Positions 31,947 through 43,545 of a stretch of DNA of 64,000 nt are shown piece by piece (within the stretch, counting starts at the first letter, position 1; every line of letters starts with the position of its first letter). The notes below the pieces were generated by a model, which saw only the letters and a program-made list of their open reading frames with translations, ran no database searches and was not told the origin of the DNA. The translations under genes were made by a program, and so were the position numbers. The DNA comes from Siderastrea siderea (Eukaryota > Cnidaria > Anthozoa > Scleractinia > Rhizangiidae). The stretch covers positions 17,399,142 through 17,463,141 of the forward strand of contig OZ034975.1 of assembly GCA_964030785.1 (NCBI GenBank). Reading direction: 5' to 3'.

Positions 31947-33536
31947 TTCGCACACTATGGCTGAATAACTTAACAGTGAGATTTTTATTGGTTCGTTGCT
32001 CATGCAAAATTCAAACCTATTGTTGTTTGTGCACGGTCAAGGTTAAAAACGGTAACAAAAACATAAAACAAAAGACTTTGCCGAGCTTCATAACCAGATT
32101 CTTTTATTAACTATGGTTCATTCATTTGTTTCCTGGGCAGGATAGCATCTCTTAGAAAGTGCACCCCTTTATCACGGGTAAGTGTGTATCAGACGATATT
32201 CTTAGACTTAATACTCCTAAGATGATGTGCCCCGGAGTTAATTTCACTGGCTATTAGAGTATGTTAAGATATCCACTTTTGTTGACGAAATTCAAATGTC
32301 GTCAGAACGTACGACGAACAACACAGTGCAAGGATTAGGGACACTTACTGAGAGAACTGCAACCATTATTTTGCAGAGCTCATGTCTCTTGTTATTCTCT
32401 TTATGAAGGCATTGATCCCAAATTCGCTTCATTTTCAGTCTTTGGAAATTTGGTGGTTAAGTGTCTTGGTTTCCGCATTGCGTTCTACTTATCGTCACTC
32501 TCTTCCCCGTTGTTAAGGGCTACCAGCAAACCGATTAAGAAATCTGACAAAAAAAGGTGTGGCAAATCCTGCTGTCGCCTCTTGTAGGTCAGAGTGGTAG
32601 TACTTGCCGAAAGTGGCGGTTCCCACAAGCCATCTAGCATGTCCAGTCCACTCGATTCCTTGGCAAAACAATGGCTGAACAAAAACCTAAGCTGAGTCTT
32701 TCTACACAACAACATAATTGTATTTTTTCACCGATTTAGTTAAAGTTCGAGAGATAATTAAGCATTTATTTTCAATGAGACCCTCCTCTCAGCATTTCAC
32801 ACTCAGTTTCCTATCACTTTATCAATAAAATAATATTTTCTTAGCCCGAAAGAATTACAATCAAGCCTGCTGCTTTCACCTGCTTTGTCAGCTAAGAACC
32901 TGTTAATTGACTAAAAACAATAATTATACGTTCACGTAATTACCATGACAACGAAGCCTGCAAGCACTAAAGAGCATAATATTTTACATGGGTCCAAAAC
33001 ATTTTAATCATAGGAAGTAGTTCGTTTTCACGGGACCGTGTTTTAAAAAACTTGGTTTTGAATTGCCCTTTAACTGGCAAACCGACCAGCAGCAATGTTG
33101 CGGCAAAAGTATTCTGGCATAGCGTGTGTGGAGGTCGCAAAAGGCTGTCATGCGCACCGTTACGAACAATAAACACATAGACCTCAGAAACTCATTTTGA
33201 ATGCGCGAAGGTGAATTCGATTTACTACTCAAAATGCAGCGTGACAATTGACATCAGATAATCCAGTCAGTGAGTTCAAATCGTATCAGTAAAAACCGAA
33301 CATACCGACTAAGAGCGGCTGTGTTGAGATTTTAACGTAAATTGTGGGACCTGTTGTAATCATTGAAGTTTACAAGGTTTTGTTGTCAACTTCTCAACTA
33401 AATAATTGTGCTAAGATCTGTCGACTCCAAATACTTCCGTGAATACAGTGAAGCCTTTTTGGCTCTAAGCTGCTCTAGATATTTGGAGACACGCATCTTT
33501 TCAGTACGGTAGCGAGAAGCACACTGAGAACAAAGA
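31947..33536. other. Non-coding sequence shared with copy A
   Basis: Collinear and nearly identical to 21,325-22,915. I see no supported gene. Small differences include an extra GTAGTACT-type insertion near 32,595 and one lost A near 33,141 that breaks the frame kept in copy A. Confidence 0.5.
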
Positions 33537-33810
33537 AAACAATGGGTGACTGCGCGTTCGAGATTGCAGCACCAATATTATGGAATAGTTTGCCTTTATC
33601 AGTTAGACAAGCAGGTACCATCGACAATTTTAAGAGATTACTTAAGACTTAGTTATTTACTAAGACGTATAATTAATTTATCATATTTTTGCTCGTTTTT
33701 ACCATTATTTTTATAATTTTTGTCTATTACTTATTTTAATCGTACATTCATTCTTTAATGCAAGATTGTAATGAGCATATGATTATATTCATAGAATATG
33801 CGCACTATAA
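33537..33810 (+). pseudogene. LINE 3' end fragment, copy B
   Basis: Same C-terminal LINE remnant as at 22,916 (APILWNSLP followed by FKRLLKT and a stop) with the same AT-rich tail. Confidence 0.7.
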
Positions 33811-34012
33811 GTGTTAAATATTGTTATTATTATTATTTGAATTGATACACCTGTTTGAAAGAACATTGTCGAGTAGAAAGTATAATCCATGAACGATGCA
33901 ACGAAATGAAATCCTGGGGAGGAAGCACTGGCACACTTGGTACTCGGTTCCGTTTATTGATATCCAAGGTATTATAAGTCGGTAAACTATGATCGTCCGG
34001 GCGAGTTTAGTG

Positions 34013-34215
34013 CTGAGAAGGACTGTTTTTGATGACATTGACTGACGTTTCGACAACCTGAGCGGAAGCCACTTGACTCTGATAATAACTTCCGCTCAGG
34101 TTATCGAAACGTCAGTCTATGTCATCACAAACAGTCCTTCTCAGGACTTCACTCACCCGGACGATCATAATTTGCTGACTTCTTATATAACTCCTGGGTT
34201 CAAACCATATACAGA
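34013..34215. repeat. Large hairpin, copy B
   Basis: The same self-complementary unit as at 23,385-23,520, followed by CTCCTGGGTTCAAACCATAT. The arms match over about 50 bases. Confidence 0.65.
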
Positions 34216-35527
34216 TGCAAGATATTATTATTCACGAAAAAATGTTGTAGTATCTTTAACCTTGTTACGCTGTTGTAATGTCCAGAGAATGTAGGAATTG
34301 AAACAAGTTTTCCTACTTCCCAACTGAAAACCGTTCAGACGTATCGTTTCATTTTTTTTTTCAGTTAGGTGTCAGTATCAAAGCTGTTGTATACATGTAT
34401 TGCACCAAGCCAAAAGGGATCTAGTCCTCACTCGTATTCTAGATCTTGGCCAAACTTGTCATGTGACATAAATTTCCGCTCATTTTGTTGCTCTAGCTAG
34501 CTACCTAAAAATACTAAATAAATGATATGATACCCATATCTATTTGCCTTATAGCCCAGTTTAAGTGTACCTGTCAAATAAATTGATTTCTCCTTTTGCC
34601 TAGTTCATAAAGTCGCAAGGGGGTGGAGGCGGGGGCGTATGATTGTCCCTATTTCGAAAAAGAAAAACACAACAAATAGCAGAGTCTTCAGTAATTTCCC
34701 GAATTAAGGGCTATTCTAAGCCCCCCTCAAGTGTGCATTTTTTGGCAAATGAATTTTTGCCACGTAATTGAGGAAATAACGCGCATTTTACTTACGGGGC
34801 TCAGGACTGTTATTCAAAGATTGGATAATCCCTAGTCAGTGGAATCACGGATATATGGTCCACTGGACGAGGGATTGTCCAAAATCATCGAAACTTCGAA
34901 CAAAAGAACCATATAGCTACTATCGAAAGGTTTTCCCCTTTTTTTCCTATGTATATATATATACCTGATTGAAAAAACGTTGTCGGGAGAAGACCACAAA
35001 CCATAAACGATACGACCCAGTGGTTTGCTGGGAAACATCTGAACTATTTACTGATTTGCATTTTGAAAGCCGTTCACTTGCATTTTGTCTGTTTTGATAT
35101 CGCACTTTGAGCGTCATGTCCCCGACAGTGAACGAATGGTTGGTGGCAGGACTTAGTTCTACCGAATAGTTTTCCAGCAAAAAGGGCTTTAACTCAGGTA
35201 CGGATGCAAACTTTGGCAATTTTCGCACAGTGCAGCGCTCAAATTGGCCCTTGTTGGCCAATTTGGCCACTTTCAGCATAGGAAACCCAAGCATAATATT
35301 TGAATATCATTAAAAATGGCGTTTCAAAATATAAGACTTTGTATGGGATTTCGAAGCGAACATTTTGAGCAATACATAACAACGAACTATCTGAATCAAG
35401 TTTATGAAACATTACATGGTGTTGTTTGTTATCCTTACAAAGCATTTTGAGCAATTTTAGGTCCATTTACTTAACTGTGTTAGTACGTGTATAATACATT
35501 GACAAGGAAGGAGTCATTTGGCCCGAT

Positions 35528-35788
35528 TTAGCCACTATCACCGCTCGACACGTTTCGGAATTCGCTCGAATTTACCCACAAATATAGTTCAGGCTCCCAT
35601 TCTGACTTAGCGACTTGACAAAAGGAAGACATACAAGTGATTTTCTCAAAACCAATTGCACATACCTCGTGTCCCAAAAGAATTATCCACTGCACAAAAT
35701 CATAATTGTATCTCAAAATAGGCCGCCATGGATGCGTGAGGATCCCGATGGTCCCATTTGACAGCGGTCGGCACTGGACACCAGTCAA
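35528..35788 (-). other. Open frame in left foldback arm, mirrored in right arm
   Basis: 86 codons starting MTGVQCRPLSNGTIGILTHP and ending in SGDSG. The right arm has the same frame on the plus strand at 36,529-36,789 with a handful of substitutions. A second pair lies nearer the ends: 35,466-35,239 minus and 36,851-37,051 plus, starting MDLKLLKM. No domain is recognised. The frame may be chance or part of a captured exon; being open in both arms is expected if they are recently homogenised. Confidence 0.35.
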
Positions 35789-36528
35789 CTTATGCCCTTA
35801 TGGGGAGGGCCACGCTCGTTTTGGTCGTGTTACAATTTTGTAGTAACTATGACCCGGTGCGGACATAAGATTGTCGCTCCGACGCAGTCTGGTTCGCGTG
35901 AGAAAATCGCTGCGTGTTACAAGCGGATAGCAAAAATAAATCATTCCCATTTCTGAATTTATATCCCTTTTTAGGGTGTATATTTTCTTGTTTTTTTAAT
36001 AAGTAGGTTACCTGACCGGCTTCATGCAAATATAGAAATAGATATAGTATATACAATAACAATTTTAAAACAAAACATTTTCACGCGCGTGAGGATATGA
36101 ATTTAAATGAATTTGCCGACTTAGGTTCAAAAAAAAAATATCTGATATATAAAACCTATCGACGATTGAAATTGAACACATTTAATTCACACAGAGTACG
36201 TATTTAAAATTTACGCAGTAGACCGACCTGTATTACAAACGTTTTGTACATGAACGCAAATATGTTCAATTTACCACGCATGAATAGAAACATTGGAGGA
36301 AGGAGAAACACGGTTCACTTTCTTTTTTGCTTGACTCATTTTCATTTTCTAACGGCCAAGACCGTTTTAATTTCTTTCGATAACTTAATTCTCTCCACAA
36401 GGTCACGGAGTCCCGCGCAGCGATTCCAGACTACGTTGGAGCGACAATTTGTGTCCGCACCGGGCCATAGTTACTACAGAATTGTAACACGACCAAAACG
36501 AGCGTGGCCCTCCCCATAAGGGCATAAG

Positions 36529-36789
36529 TTGACTGGTGTCCAGTGCCGACCGCTGTCAAATGGGACCATCGGGATCCTCACGCATCCATGGCGGCCTATT
36601 TTGAGATGCTATTATGATTTTGTGCAGTGGATAATTATTTTGGGACACGAGGTATGTGCAATTGGTTTTGAGAAAATCACTTGTATGTCTTCCTTTTGTC
36701 AAGTCGCTAAGTCAGAATGGGAGCCTGAACTATATTTGTGGGTAAATTTGAGCGAATTCCGAAACGTGTCGAGCGGTAATAGTGGCTAA
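36529..36789 (+). other. Open frame in right foldback arm
   Basis: Mirror copy of the frame at 35,528-35,788: same length and same start, with changes such as YN to CY and SS to LS. No stop has appeared in either copy. Coding function is unproven. Confidence 0.35.
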
Positions 36790-37214
36790 ATCGGGCCAAA
36801 TGACTCCTTCCTTGTCAATGTATTATACACGTACTAACACAGTAAAGTAAATGGACCTAAAATTGCTCAAAATGCGTTGTAAGGATAGCAAACAACACCA
36901 TGTAATGTTTCATGAACTTTATTCAGTTAGTTTGCTGTTTTGTATTGCTCAAAATGTTCGCTTCGAAATCCCATACAAAGTCTTATATTTTGAAACGCCA
37001 TTTTTAATAATATTCAAATATTATGCTTGGGTGTCCTGTGCTTTCAGGTAGGCTTGCACGGTTTCCATTGCCACGTGCAACTCGCTGCAATCAACGTCAG
37101 TCACAAGAGAACAGGTTTGTATTTTGAATAGGCAAATGATAACATACATCTACCCAAAAATCCTTTGGGTCTCATGGTCAATGGTTTATGCTTTTCACCC
37201 GACAACGTTTTTTC

Positions 37215-38533
37215 AATTAGGTGTATATCACTAACAGGAAACTGCGCTATTAACTACAATTTCAGTCATGAGAACAAACAAAATCCACCGGTTGTCAGTA
37301 AACAAATTATTACTTATTTATAAATTTGCGCAGAGCAATTCTTAAAATTCTATTCATCCCCCCGTGTATCCTTGTTTTCTTTTTAAAGTTTTCATTATTA
37401 TAAACAACAAAATCGAAAAGCAATGCTTTAGGAAGCTTAAACTGAATACAAAGTCAGCATTATGTTCGGTTTTAGAATTGCAAAGATCTGAATTCTGCCA
37501 TTTGTATGCATAGAAGTGATAATTTAATTACTTTTTTTCGCCACAAACAGGACATGCGCAATCATTTCTTTGTTAATTTATAGCCTTAAAAACCATAACG
37601 AGTACCCGTTAAATCTATACTGGGTATTTGGGTATATGGCAAGCCGATCCTCGATCTATACAGGGAAAGCTACAAAGTAATGCGTGATTTTGAGTTCTAA
37701 GGTGAGATTTAAATATATAAGCTTTGCCTAAAAATTGCTTTTGTTACCGAGTTTCTGATAGACAGCGTTATTAAGCGACCCCTCGTTTACTGTTTTCAAA
37801 GTTTCGTGTAAACTACAGCTGTATATATGCAATATAGCAGAGCCTGAGAAATCGGACTACAAGTTGCGAAAGTTTTAATAAGACAATAAGACACACAATA
37901 GCGTGAAACCAAATCTACCCATTTGCAGGGTTTACTTTTGGTTTTGGCAGAGGGACTCTGAACGCCAAACTATAAGGGCTGATCAATACGTTTTCTCACC
38001 TTGGACACGATTTCACAAAATAGCAGTCACTAACTCGGGTAATTTGCTTAAAGCTTGAAGCGATTGCAGTGGTTTCACGAAAAAGATGATATAAAAGAAA
38101 CTACATTTTGTCCCTTAAACGATTCAGATTTTTTGTGGCAAGTACAATATCCATGGTGATCTAGTTGATTTTGAAATTTAAGTAACATAAATTGATCAAA
38201 TTGGCCACAAGCAAAGAGCGGGTCAATTGTTATTGTCGGGCGGCCTTTGAGCGTTAACAACTAATAAAATTGGTTTCACTCGTCTTACCTTCTGGTCTAG
38301 GACGAAATTATCTGGTAGTGTTGACCATAAGAACGACATGAGGGTACATTTCTGAAAGACTGTGTGCTTTTAACTGTAACGTGACTGTGTTAAAAAGGAA
38401 ACAATGCAATGGTATTATTCTGATTTGGGCCGGATGATTATTTCTGCTGGTGCACATGTATATTGTTCGTAAATAATGTAATATACTATCAAAAAGACTC
38501 TTCCAGTATGGATTCGGTGTGTATTGTGTGCCA
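37215..38533. other. Non-coding sequence shared with copy A
   Basis: Collinear and nearly identical to 24,813-26,112. No gene is seen. Confidence 0.5.
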
Positions 38534-39385
38534 TTCTATTCTATTCTATTCTCATTCTATTCTATTCTATTTTATTCTATTTTACTCTACTGTACTCTAC
38601 TGTACTCTACTCTACTCTACTCTACTCTACTCTACTCTACTCTACTCTACTCTGTTCTACCCTACCCTACCCTACCCTACCCTACCCTACCCTACCCTAC
38701 CCTACCCTACTCGACTCTACTCTACTCTACTCTACTCTACTCTACTCTACTCTGCTCTACCCTACCCTACCCTACCCTACCCTACCCTACCCTACTCTAC
38801 TCTACTCTACTCTACTCTACTCTACTCTAATCTTTTCTACTCTACCCTACTCTACTCTACCCTACTCTACTCTACTCTACTCTACTCTACTCTACTCTAC
38901 TCTACTCCACTCCACTCCACTCCACTCCACTCCATTCCACTCCACTCCACTCCACTCCACTCTACTCTACTCCACTCTACTCCACTCTACTCCACTCTAC
39001 TCCACTCTACTCCACTCTACTCCACTCTACTCCACTCCACTCTGCTCTACTCCACTCCATTCCACTCCACTCCACTCCACTCCACTCCACTCCACTCCAC
39101 TCTACTCTACTCCACTCTACTCCACTCTACTCCACTCCACTCCACTCCACTCCACTCCACTCCATTCCATTCCACTCCACTCCACTCCACTCTACTCTAC
39201 TCCACTCTACTCCACTCTACTCCACTCTACTCCACTCTACTCCACTCTACTCCACTCTTCTCTACTCCACTCTTCTCTACTCTATTCTATTCTACTCTAC
39301 TCTACTCTACTTTATTCTATTCTATTCTATTCTATTCTATTCTGTTTTGCTCTGTTCTGTTCTGTTCTTTTATTTTGTTTTGTTC
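38534..39385 (+). repeat. Pentanucleotide satellite, copy B (about 850 bp)
   Basis: Same family as 26,113-26,445 but two and a half times longer, with ordered blocks: TTCTA, CTCTA, CCCTA, CTCTA, CCCTA, CTCTA, CTCCA and CTCTA alternating, and back to TTCTA and TTCTG. It yields stop-free frames of up to 319 codons (Tyr-Ser-Thr-Leu-Leu, His-Ser-Thr-Pro-Leu), which are artefacts of the repeat. Confidence 0.95.
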
Positions 39386-40387
39386 AGTTTGTTTGTTTGT
39401 TTTGGTTTTCTGCTTGATTTGACGTATATATTTTCTATAGCCTGAAGCCAAGACACTCGGGATAAGTCAAACATTAATTAATTTGGAAATTAGTCAATGA
39501 AAGCGAAGTTTTTTAATAAAGTTTATTACTTATTGTTTTAACCCTATTTTACCTGGGCTTTTTTTGAGTTTTTTGAGCCTGTGGGCCCCCCCCCCCCCCT
39601 GGCCCCCTATAGATCTCGAAAATTATTCACGCTCACGTTTTTAGCACGTCATTAGCTTAACAGATTGGGTTTATGCCGTGTCAATTATGACGTTACATGA
39701 CGTCATAATGACGTCACAAAGCAACCATTTTGAAATTGAGCCGCCATCTTGAATCCTGACCATGCAGTCATACAGTTGACAAAGGCGACATCTATAAGAG
39801 TCATACTTGATCAAAACACGCACAAAAAAGTAAAGGATTATCTTCTTCTTACAAAGGAAGGGGAAAACTGAAAAAAAAATAGAAAAAGACAGAAAATAGT
39901 CAAAACACTTCCTGAGTAGACGGTTGCTATGGAAACGTCAATCACCGTAGACACGTCACCGACGCAGAAAATTTTCTCTGATAAATTTCAGGAGAAGTCA
40001 CGAGATTTGGGGATTATTCGTCCAGCCGTTTAAAACTTATGATTCGTTTAAGTCAGCGCGGGTACAATGTGCCTTCCCCTCCCCCCCAGGCTAAATAGGG
40101 TGAAGTGAAGCAATGTTTAAAGCAATATCTAGAAAAATAATGCTTGTGGGTTATGTTCTTGTAAAATTGGAAAAAAAACTCACATCCTGTCCGTGGTCAA
40201 TAAATATAGTTACATATTGTTGTGTTTATATGTAAATAGTGTGAGACATTTCTATCCAATTCGTGCTTCGTAGAAAAGAGTGCAGATATAGTAAAATGTT
40301 CTCTATTAACCCATGCCCATTGGAACTTAATTGTCTCATATCAAACTGAAAACAAGAAATTGTTAAGTGACTTGCGTAGTTAACTTA
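39386..40387. other. Intergenic with short palindromes
   Basis: A TTTTG-rich tail of the satellite, then unique AT-rich sequence. It holds a C-run near 39,587-39,599 and a TGACGTCA-rich stretch (39,688-39,718) that is partly palindromic. No gene is recognised. Confidence 0.5.
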
Positions 40388-41060
40388 AGGGTGCGTTTCT
40401 TTGGGATAATCCGAAAACGGATTTGTGATCCGAGATCATATGGATTCTTCGACGCCAAAGAAACGCAAAATCCGAAAAAGGATTATTTTGTCATAACAAG
40501 GCAGGCTGGAGGCACGCAATATATATGTCAGAACGATATTTCTCTCGTACTGCCCTAGAATTCAACTAGAATGGAATACAAATAATTTATAAACGAGGAC
40601 AGTATCTGCAGTACTTCAAGTGAACTCGCTATTTGTGTTAACAATTAGCAAAATCTGGTTCCTGAATTACAGAAATGGTACACAAATGAAGCTATCCTGA
40701 CGCGTCAATGCTTCTGTCTGTTCTTTTGGAGAAAGCTTTTCAAATATACGGAGCGGAATAATCACCTGAAGTTACTTTTTCACGATCGAATGTTTTGTCA
40801 CGCAAGATCGAGAGAAAGTAAATTTGCATGGAAGACCGCTTGACAGATATACTATTTTCGGATCCGTTCCCCAAAGAAACGCACGGATCATGAATCCTAA
40901 AAATCCGGATTTAGATTTGATCTGATGTATCCACTCGGAGTGTGGATTCTTCAGATCACTAATCCCTGATTAATCCATTTTCGGATTTAGGTAAAGAAAC
41001 GCAAAATCCGTTTTTGGATACAAGAATCCGGTTTTGGATTTTCCCAAAGAAACGCACCCT
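40388..41060. mobile_element. Non-autonomous DNA transposon, TA target duplication
   Basis: 673 bp with terminal inverted repeats AGGGTGCGTTTCTTTGGG, flanked by TA at 40,386-40,387 and 41,061-41,062. The inner arms keep repeating AATCCG and AAAGAAACGCA motifs in both orientations. There is no transposase. A TA duplication fits Tc1/mariner or ISL2EU-type elements. Confidence 0.8.
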
Positions 41061-42989
41061 TAGATTCCATTAGTTGATAGGTTGCTGTTAAATCAATATT
41101 TGTCAAGTTTTAAGTATCTAAAATTGCAAACAGCGGTGATCTTTGTTACCTTTAAGGAGTTGTGTGTTGTAACGTCTAATTGGTTTTTAGTAAATTAGTG
41201 AACATGTTTTGTAACCAGAAATGCATTGTTATGCAATAATTCAGGTAGCAAGGACCTTTAGAGAAAAGGTAAACAACATAATAATTAATCCGAGTTCATT
41301 GTGTGATTTGATTTCTATAAATGCGAATAGACAAAAGACGCTGTGGTTAATTGGACTCTCTGGGACCTTAATCTATATAAGCCCAATAAGTGTACAATGA
41401 ACTTTGCAAATGAGATCTTACAGCAAGTGTTAAGTGGCCATAAAACTAACGTATATCAGGAATACTACCGGCGTCTAAGCAGACAAAAGTGCCACTTAAA
41501 TTCATGTAAACAACTTCGTTTTTTTTCTACCTACAGCTACAGAGGGAACCTAATTTCTTTACTGAACAGAGAAAGGTGAGGTAAATTCTTTTTTTTTTTT
41601 TTTTTGCAGGGGCAGATTGTATGTAGATGTTAAATGCAATTGGGAAATGAACCAAACTTCAAGCTGCTCAGATTAATTTTCGTTCATATCTAGCTCGATC
41701 GATGGTGTAGAAATCACATCACTTTTACTTACTCGGACAGGAAATGACATTCACTTTGTCAGACACATGTTTCAATAAATGACTAAATAATGAAAACAAG
41801 AAGTAAAGGATCGAAAGCTGTTTGATGAAGGTTCTACTATTCACTTTCTAGTGACTAATTGGTACTGATAATCTAGCTAACTGCTGAGACTAATACAGCT
41901 CGGAACCAACTACAGTAGAGTAAACAATAGTACGTCAGTAGAAGGTCAAGAAAAAAATCTGGCATTATGATAAATGTTGATTCTGATTCAAGCCAGTTTG
42001 TCTCTGAATGTCTCGCGGGGAGGGGCCTGATAATGAACTGATTACTCCATGCAGAACATACATTTTCTTTCGTCGATAGTCGATAATGGAAGCTATAACG
42101 AAACGAACCTTCAACCGTGTCATATACACATAAAAATACAATATATTCTCCTGGCACTATGCATGCACTCGATAAATTCAATGTGTGACTGGGGACAACC
42201 AACATTCGTAATGACCATTATTTAAACAAATGTTTACAGTCATAACGTGGTGTGGCTTATATAAACACAACTTTATAAGTTACACCTTGTATTTCCAGCG
42301 TTCACACCGCGACCTCTCGAGCCTTTTCGAACCAAAACACTAACACTGGTTTAAAACGCGTTCGTGTTTTGGTAACCGCGCGTGTCTTGTGCACATCATG
42401 TACAAGACATTTCGTGTCTAAGTAAAACTTTATTACAGGGTTGTTCTTCTATTGAGAGAAATGCGAGTTCATACACTATTAACTTTTTTATTTATTGATT
42501 TATTTATTTTATTTATTTATTTATTTATTTATTTGCTACCTAGGAAAAATTAACTTCCTAGGTTATCGTCTTTGTTTTTATGCCATCTAAATTGCTGGTT
42601 GAGTTATCTTCTTTGTTTAAATTACTTCTTATGTCAGTTACCTATGTTTTCAGCTGTTTTCAAAGTTGATGCTTCGGTTAATTTGAAATCATAAAATAAA
42701 TGATCGGTAAATCATAAACTAAATAATGACGAGCTTCTTATAAGAGTCTTAATTAACATCCATCTTAGCTAATTGCCATTGTTTAATTGATTGCGATCTT
42801 CATTAATTACTACGTAATGATCTACGTACGCAAACAAACTTAAAAACCAAGTTTTAAATTGGAAATTAAACTCCCGTTAAATGCCAAAAAATGAAGAAAT
42901 CTCTCAAAGGACGCTACTTAATGCATATATAACCAACAGGCTATTTTCGCTCAAAATTTTGCGTTGTACAATAAAAAACTATAGAGTCC
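41061..42989. other. Intergenic, no gene recognised
   Basis: AT-rich. A (TTTA)n tract lies at about 42,486-42,534 and a T-run at 41,590-41,605. Frames at 41,343-41,579 and 42,205-41,873 (minus) have no domain or repeat support. Confidence 0.5.
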
Positions 42990-43099
42990 TTCTGTCTCAG
43001 GCCCTATGTGTGATAGGTTCCCTTCGCAATTTGATGTTCAAACTTCACATCACTGAATTTCCTCAGGCAACCTATCACATGATAGGGCCTTAGACAGAA
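42990..43099. mobile_element. Small palindromic MITE
   Basis: About 110 bp. TTCTGTCTCAGGCCCTAT on the left pairs with ATAGGGCCTTAGACAGAA on the right, and TGTGATAGGTT pairs with AACCTATCACA within. It has a short loop and no coding sequence. Confidence 0.7.
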
Positions 43100-43322
43100 T
43101 AAGTCTATTGTTTAAATAGTCATTAATGTTCAAGGGGAGAACTAGACGGCTAATCGAGCGAAGAATTAGCGCACTTGACCGTGGAAAAAAGAAACACTAG
43201 CAAACTATTGTTACTGTCAAAGTAGTACAGACGATCGTGGCCAAAAATTGGCTCGATATCATTACCCTGCGATTACTGACTCTCTTCTCGAAAACAAGAA
43301 AAACTGCACCTTATCACATGTT

Positions 43323-43545
43323 AAGGCTGGTCTCCATGTGTGATCGCTACAATCGCTGCGATCGCTGGAAAAAAACGCCGCTCGGCAATCGTTGCGATCA
43401 TGTGGAAACCACTCTTCAGCGATCGTTGTGAAATGCTCTGATCACTGCGATCGCTAAAGTGTGGTTTTCATATGATCACAACGATTGTAGCAGCGATTGC
43501 AATGATCGAAGCGATGGTAGCAATCATATGGAAATCAACAGGCTT
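43323..43545. mobile_element. GATC-rich MITE
   Basis: Ends AAGGCTGGTCTCCATGTGTG and the inverted CATATGGAAATCAACAGGCTT form imperfect terminal inverted repeats. The interior repeats CGATCG/GCGATC motifs in both orientations, giving many possible hairpins. Target duplication is unclear. Confidence 0.65.

Larger units (their letters stand above)
35277..37040. mobile_element. Foldback DNA transposon with arms of about 640 bp
   Basis: Copy A provides the empty site. The element is bordered by CTTTCAG at 35,270-35,276 and 37,041-37,047, a target duplication of 7 bp (8 if one base has changed). Its ends are inverted repeats starting CATAGGAAACCC on the left and CACAGGACACCC read inward from the right. 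The arms run to about 35,915 and from about 36,415, leaving a 500-bp AT-rich middle without a transposase. A CA-start TIR with a 7-8 bp duplication would fit hAT-type elements, but assignment is tentative. Confidence 0.82.
34962..37212. mobile_element. Exon-carrying MITE, copy B, interrupted by a foldback transposon
   Basis: Same ends and same captured segment as 24,322-24,812. The protein-like segment is split between KVAKLANK and the upstream part by the insertion at 35,277-37,040. Confidence 0.6.

Noticed and set aside
38663..38710. CCCTA repeats as interstitial telomere
   Set aside because: The unit is five bases, CCCTA, not the six-base CCCTAA of animal telomeres, and it grades into CTCTA and TTCTA.
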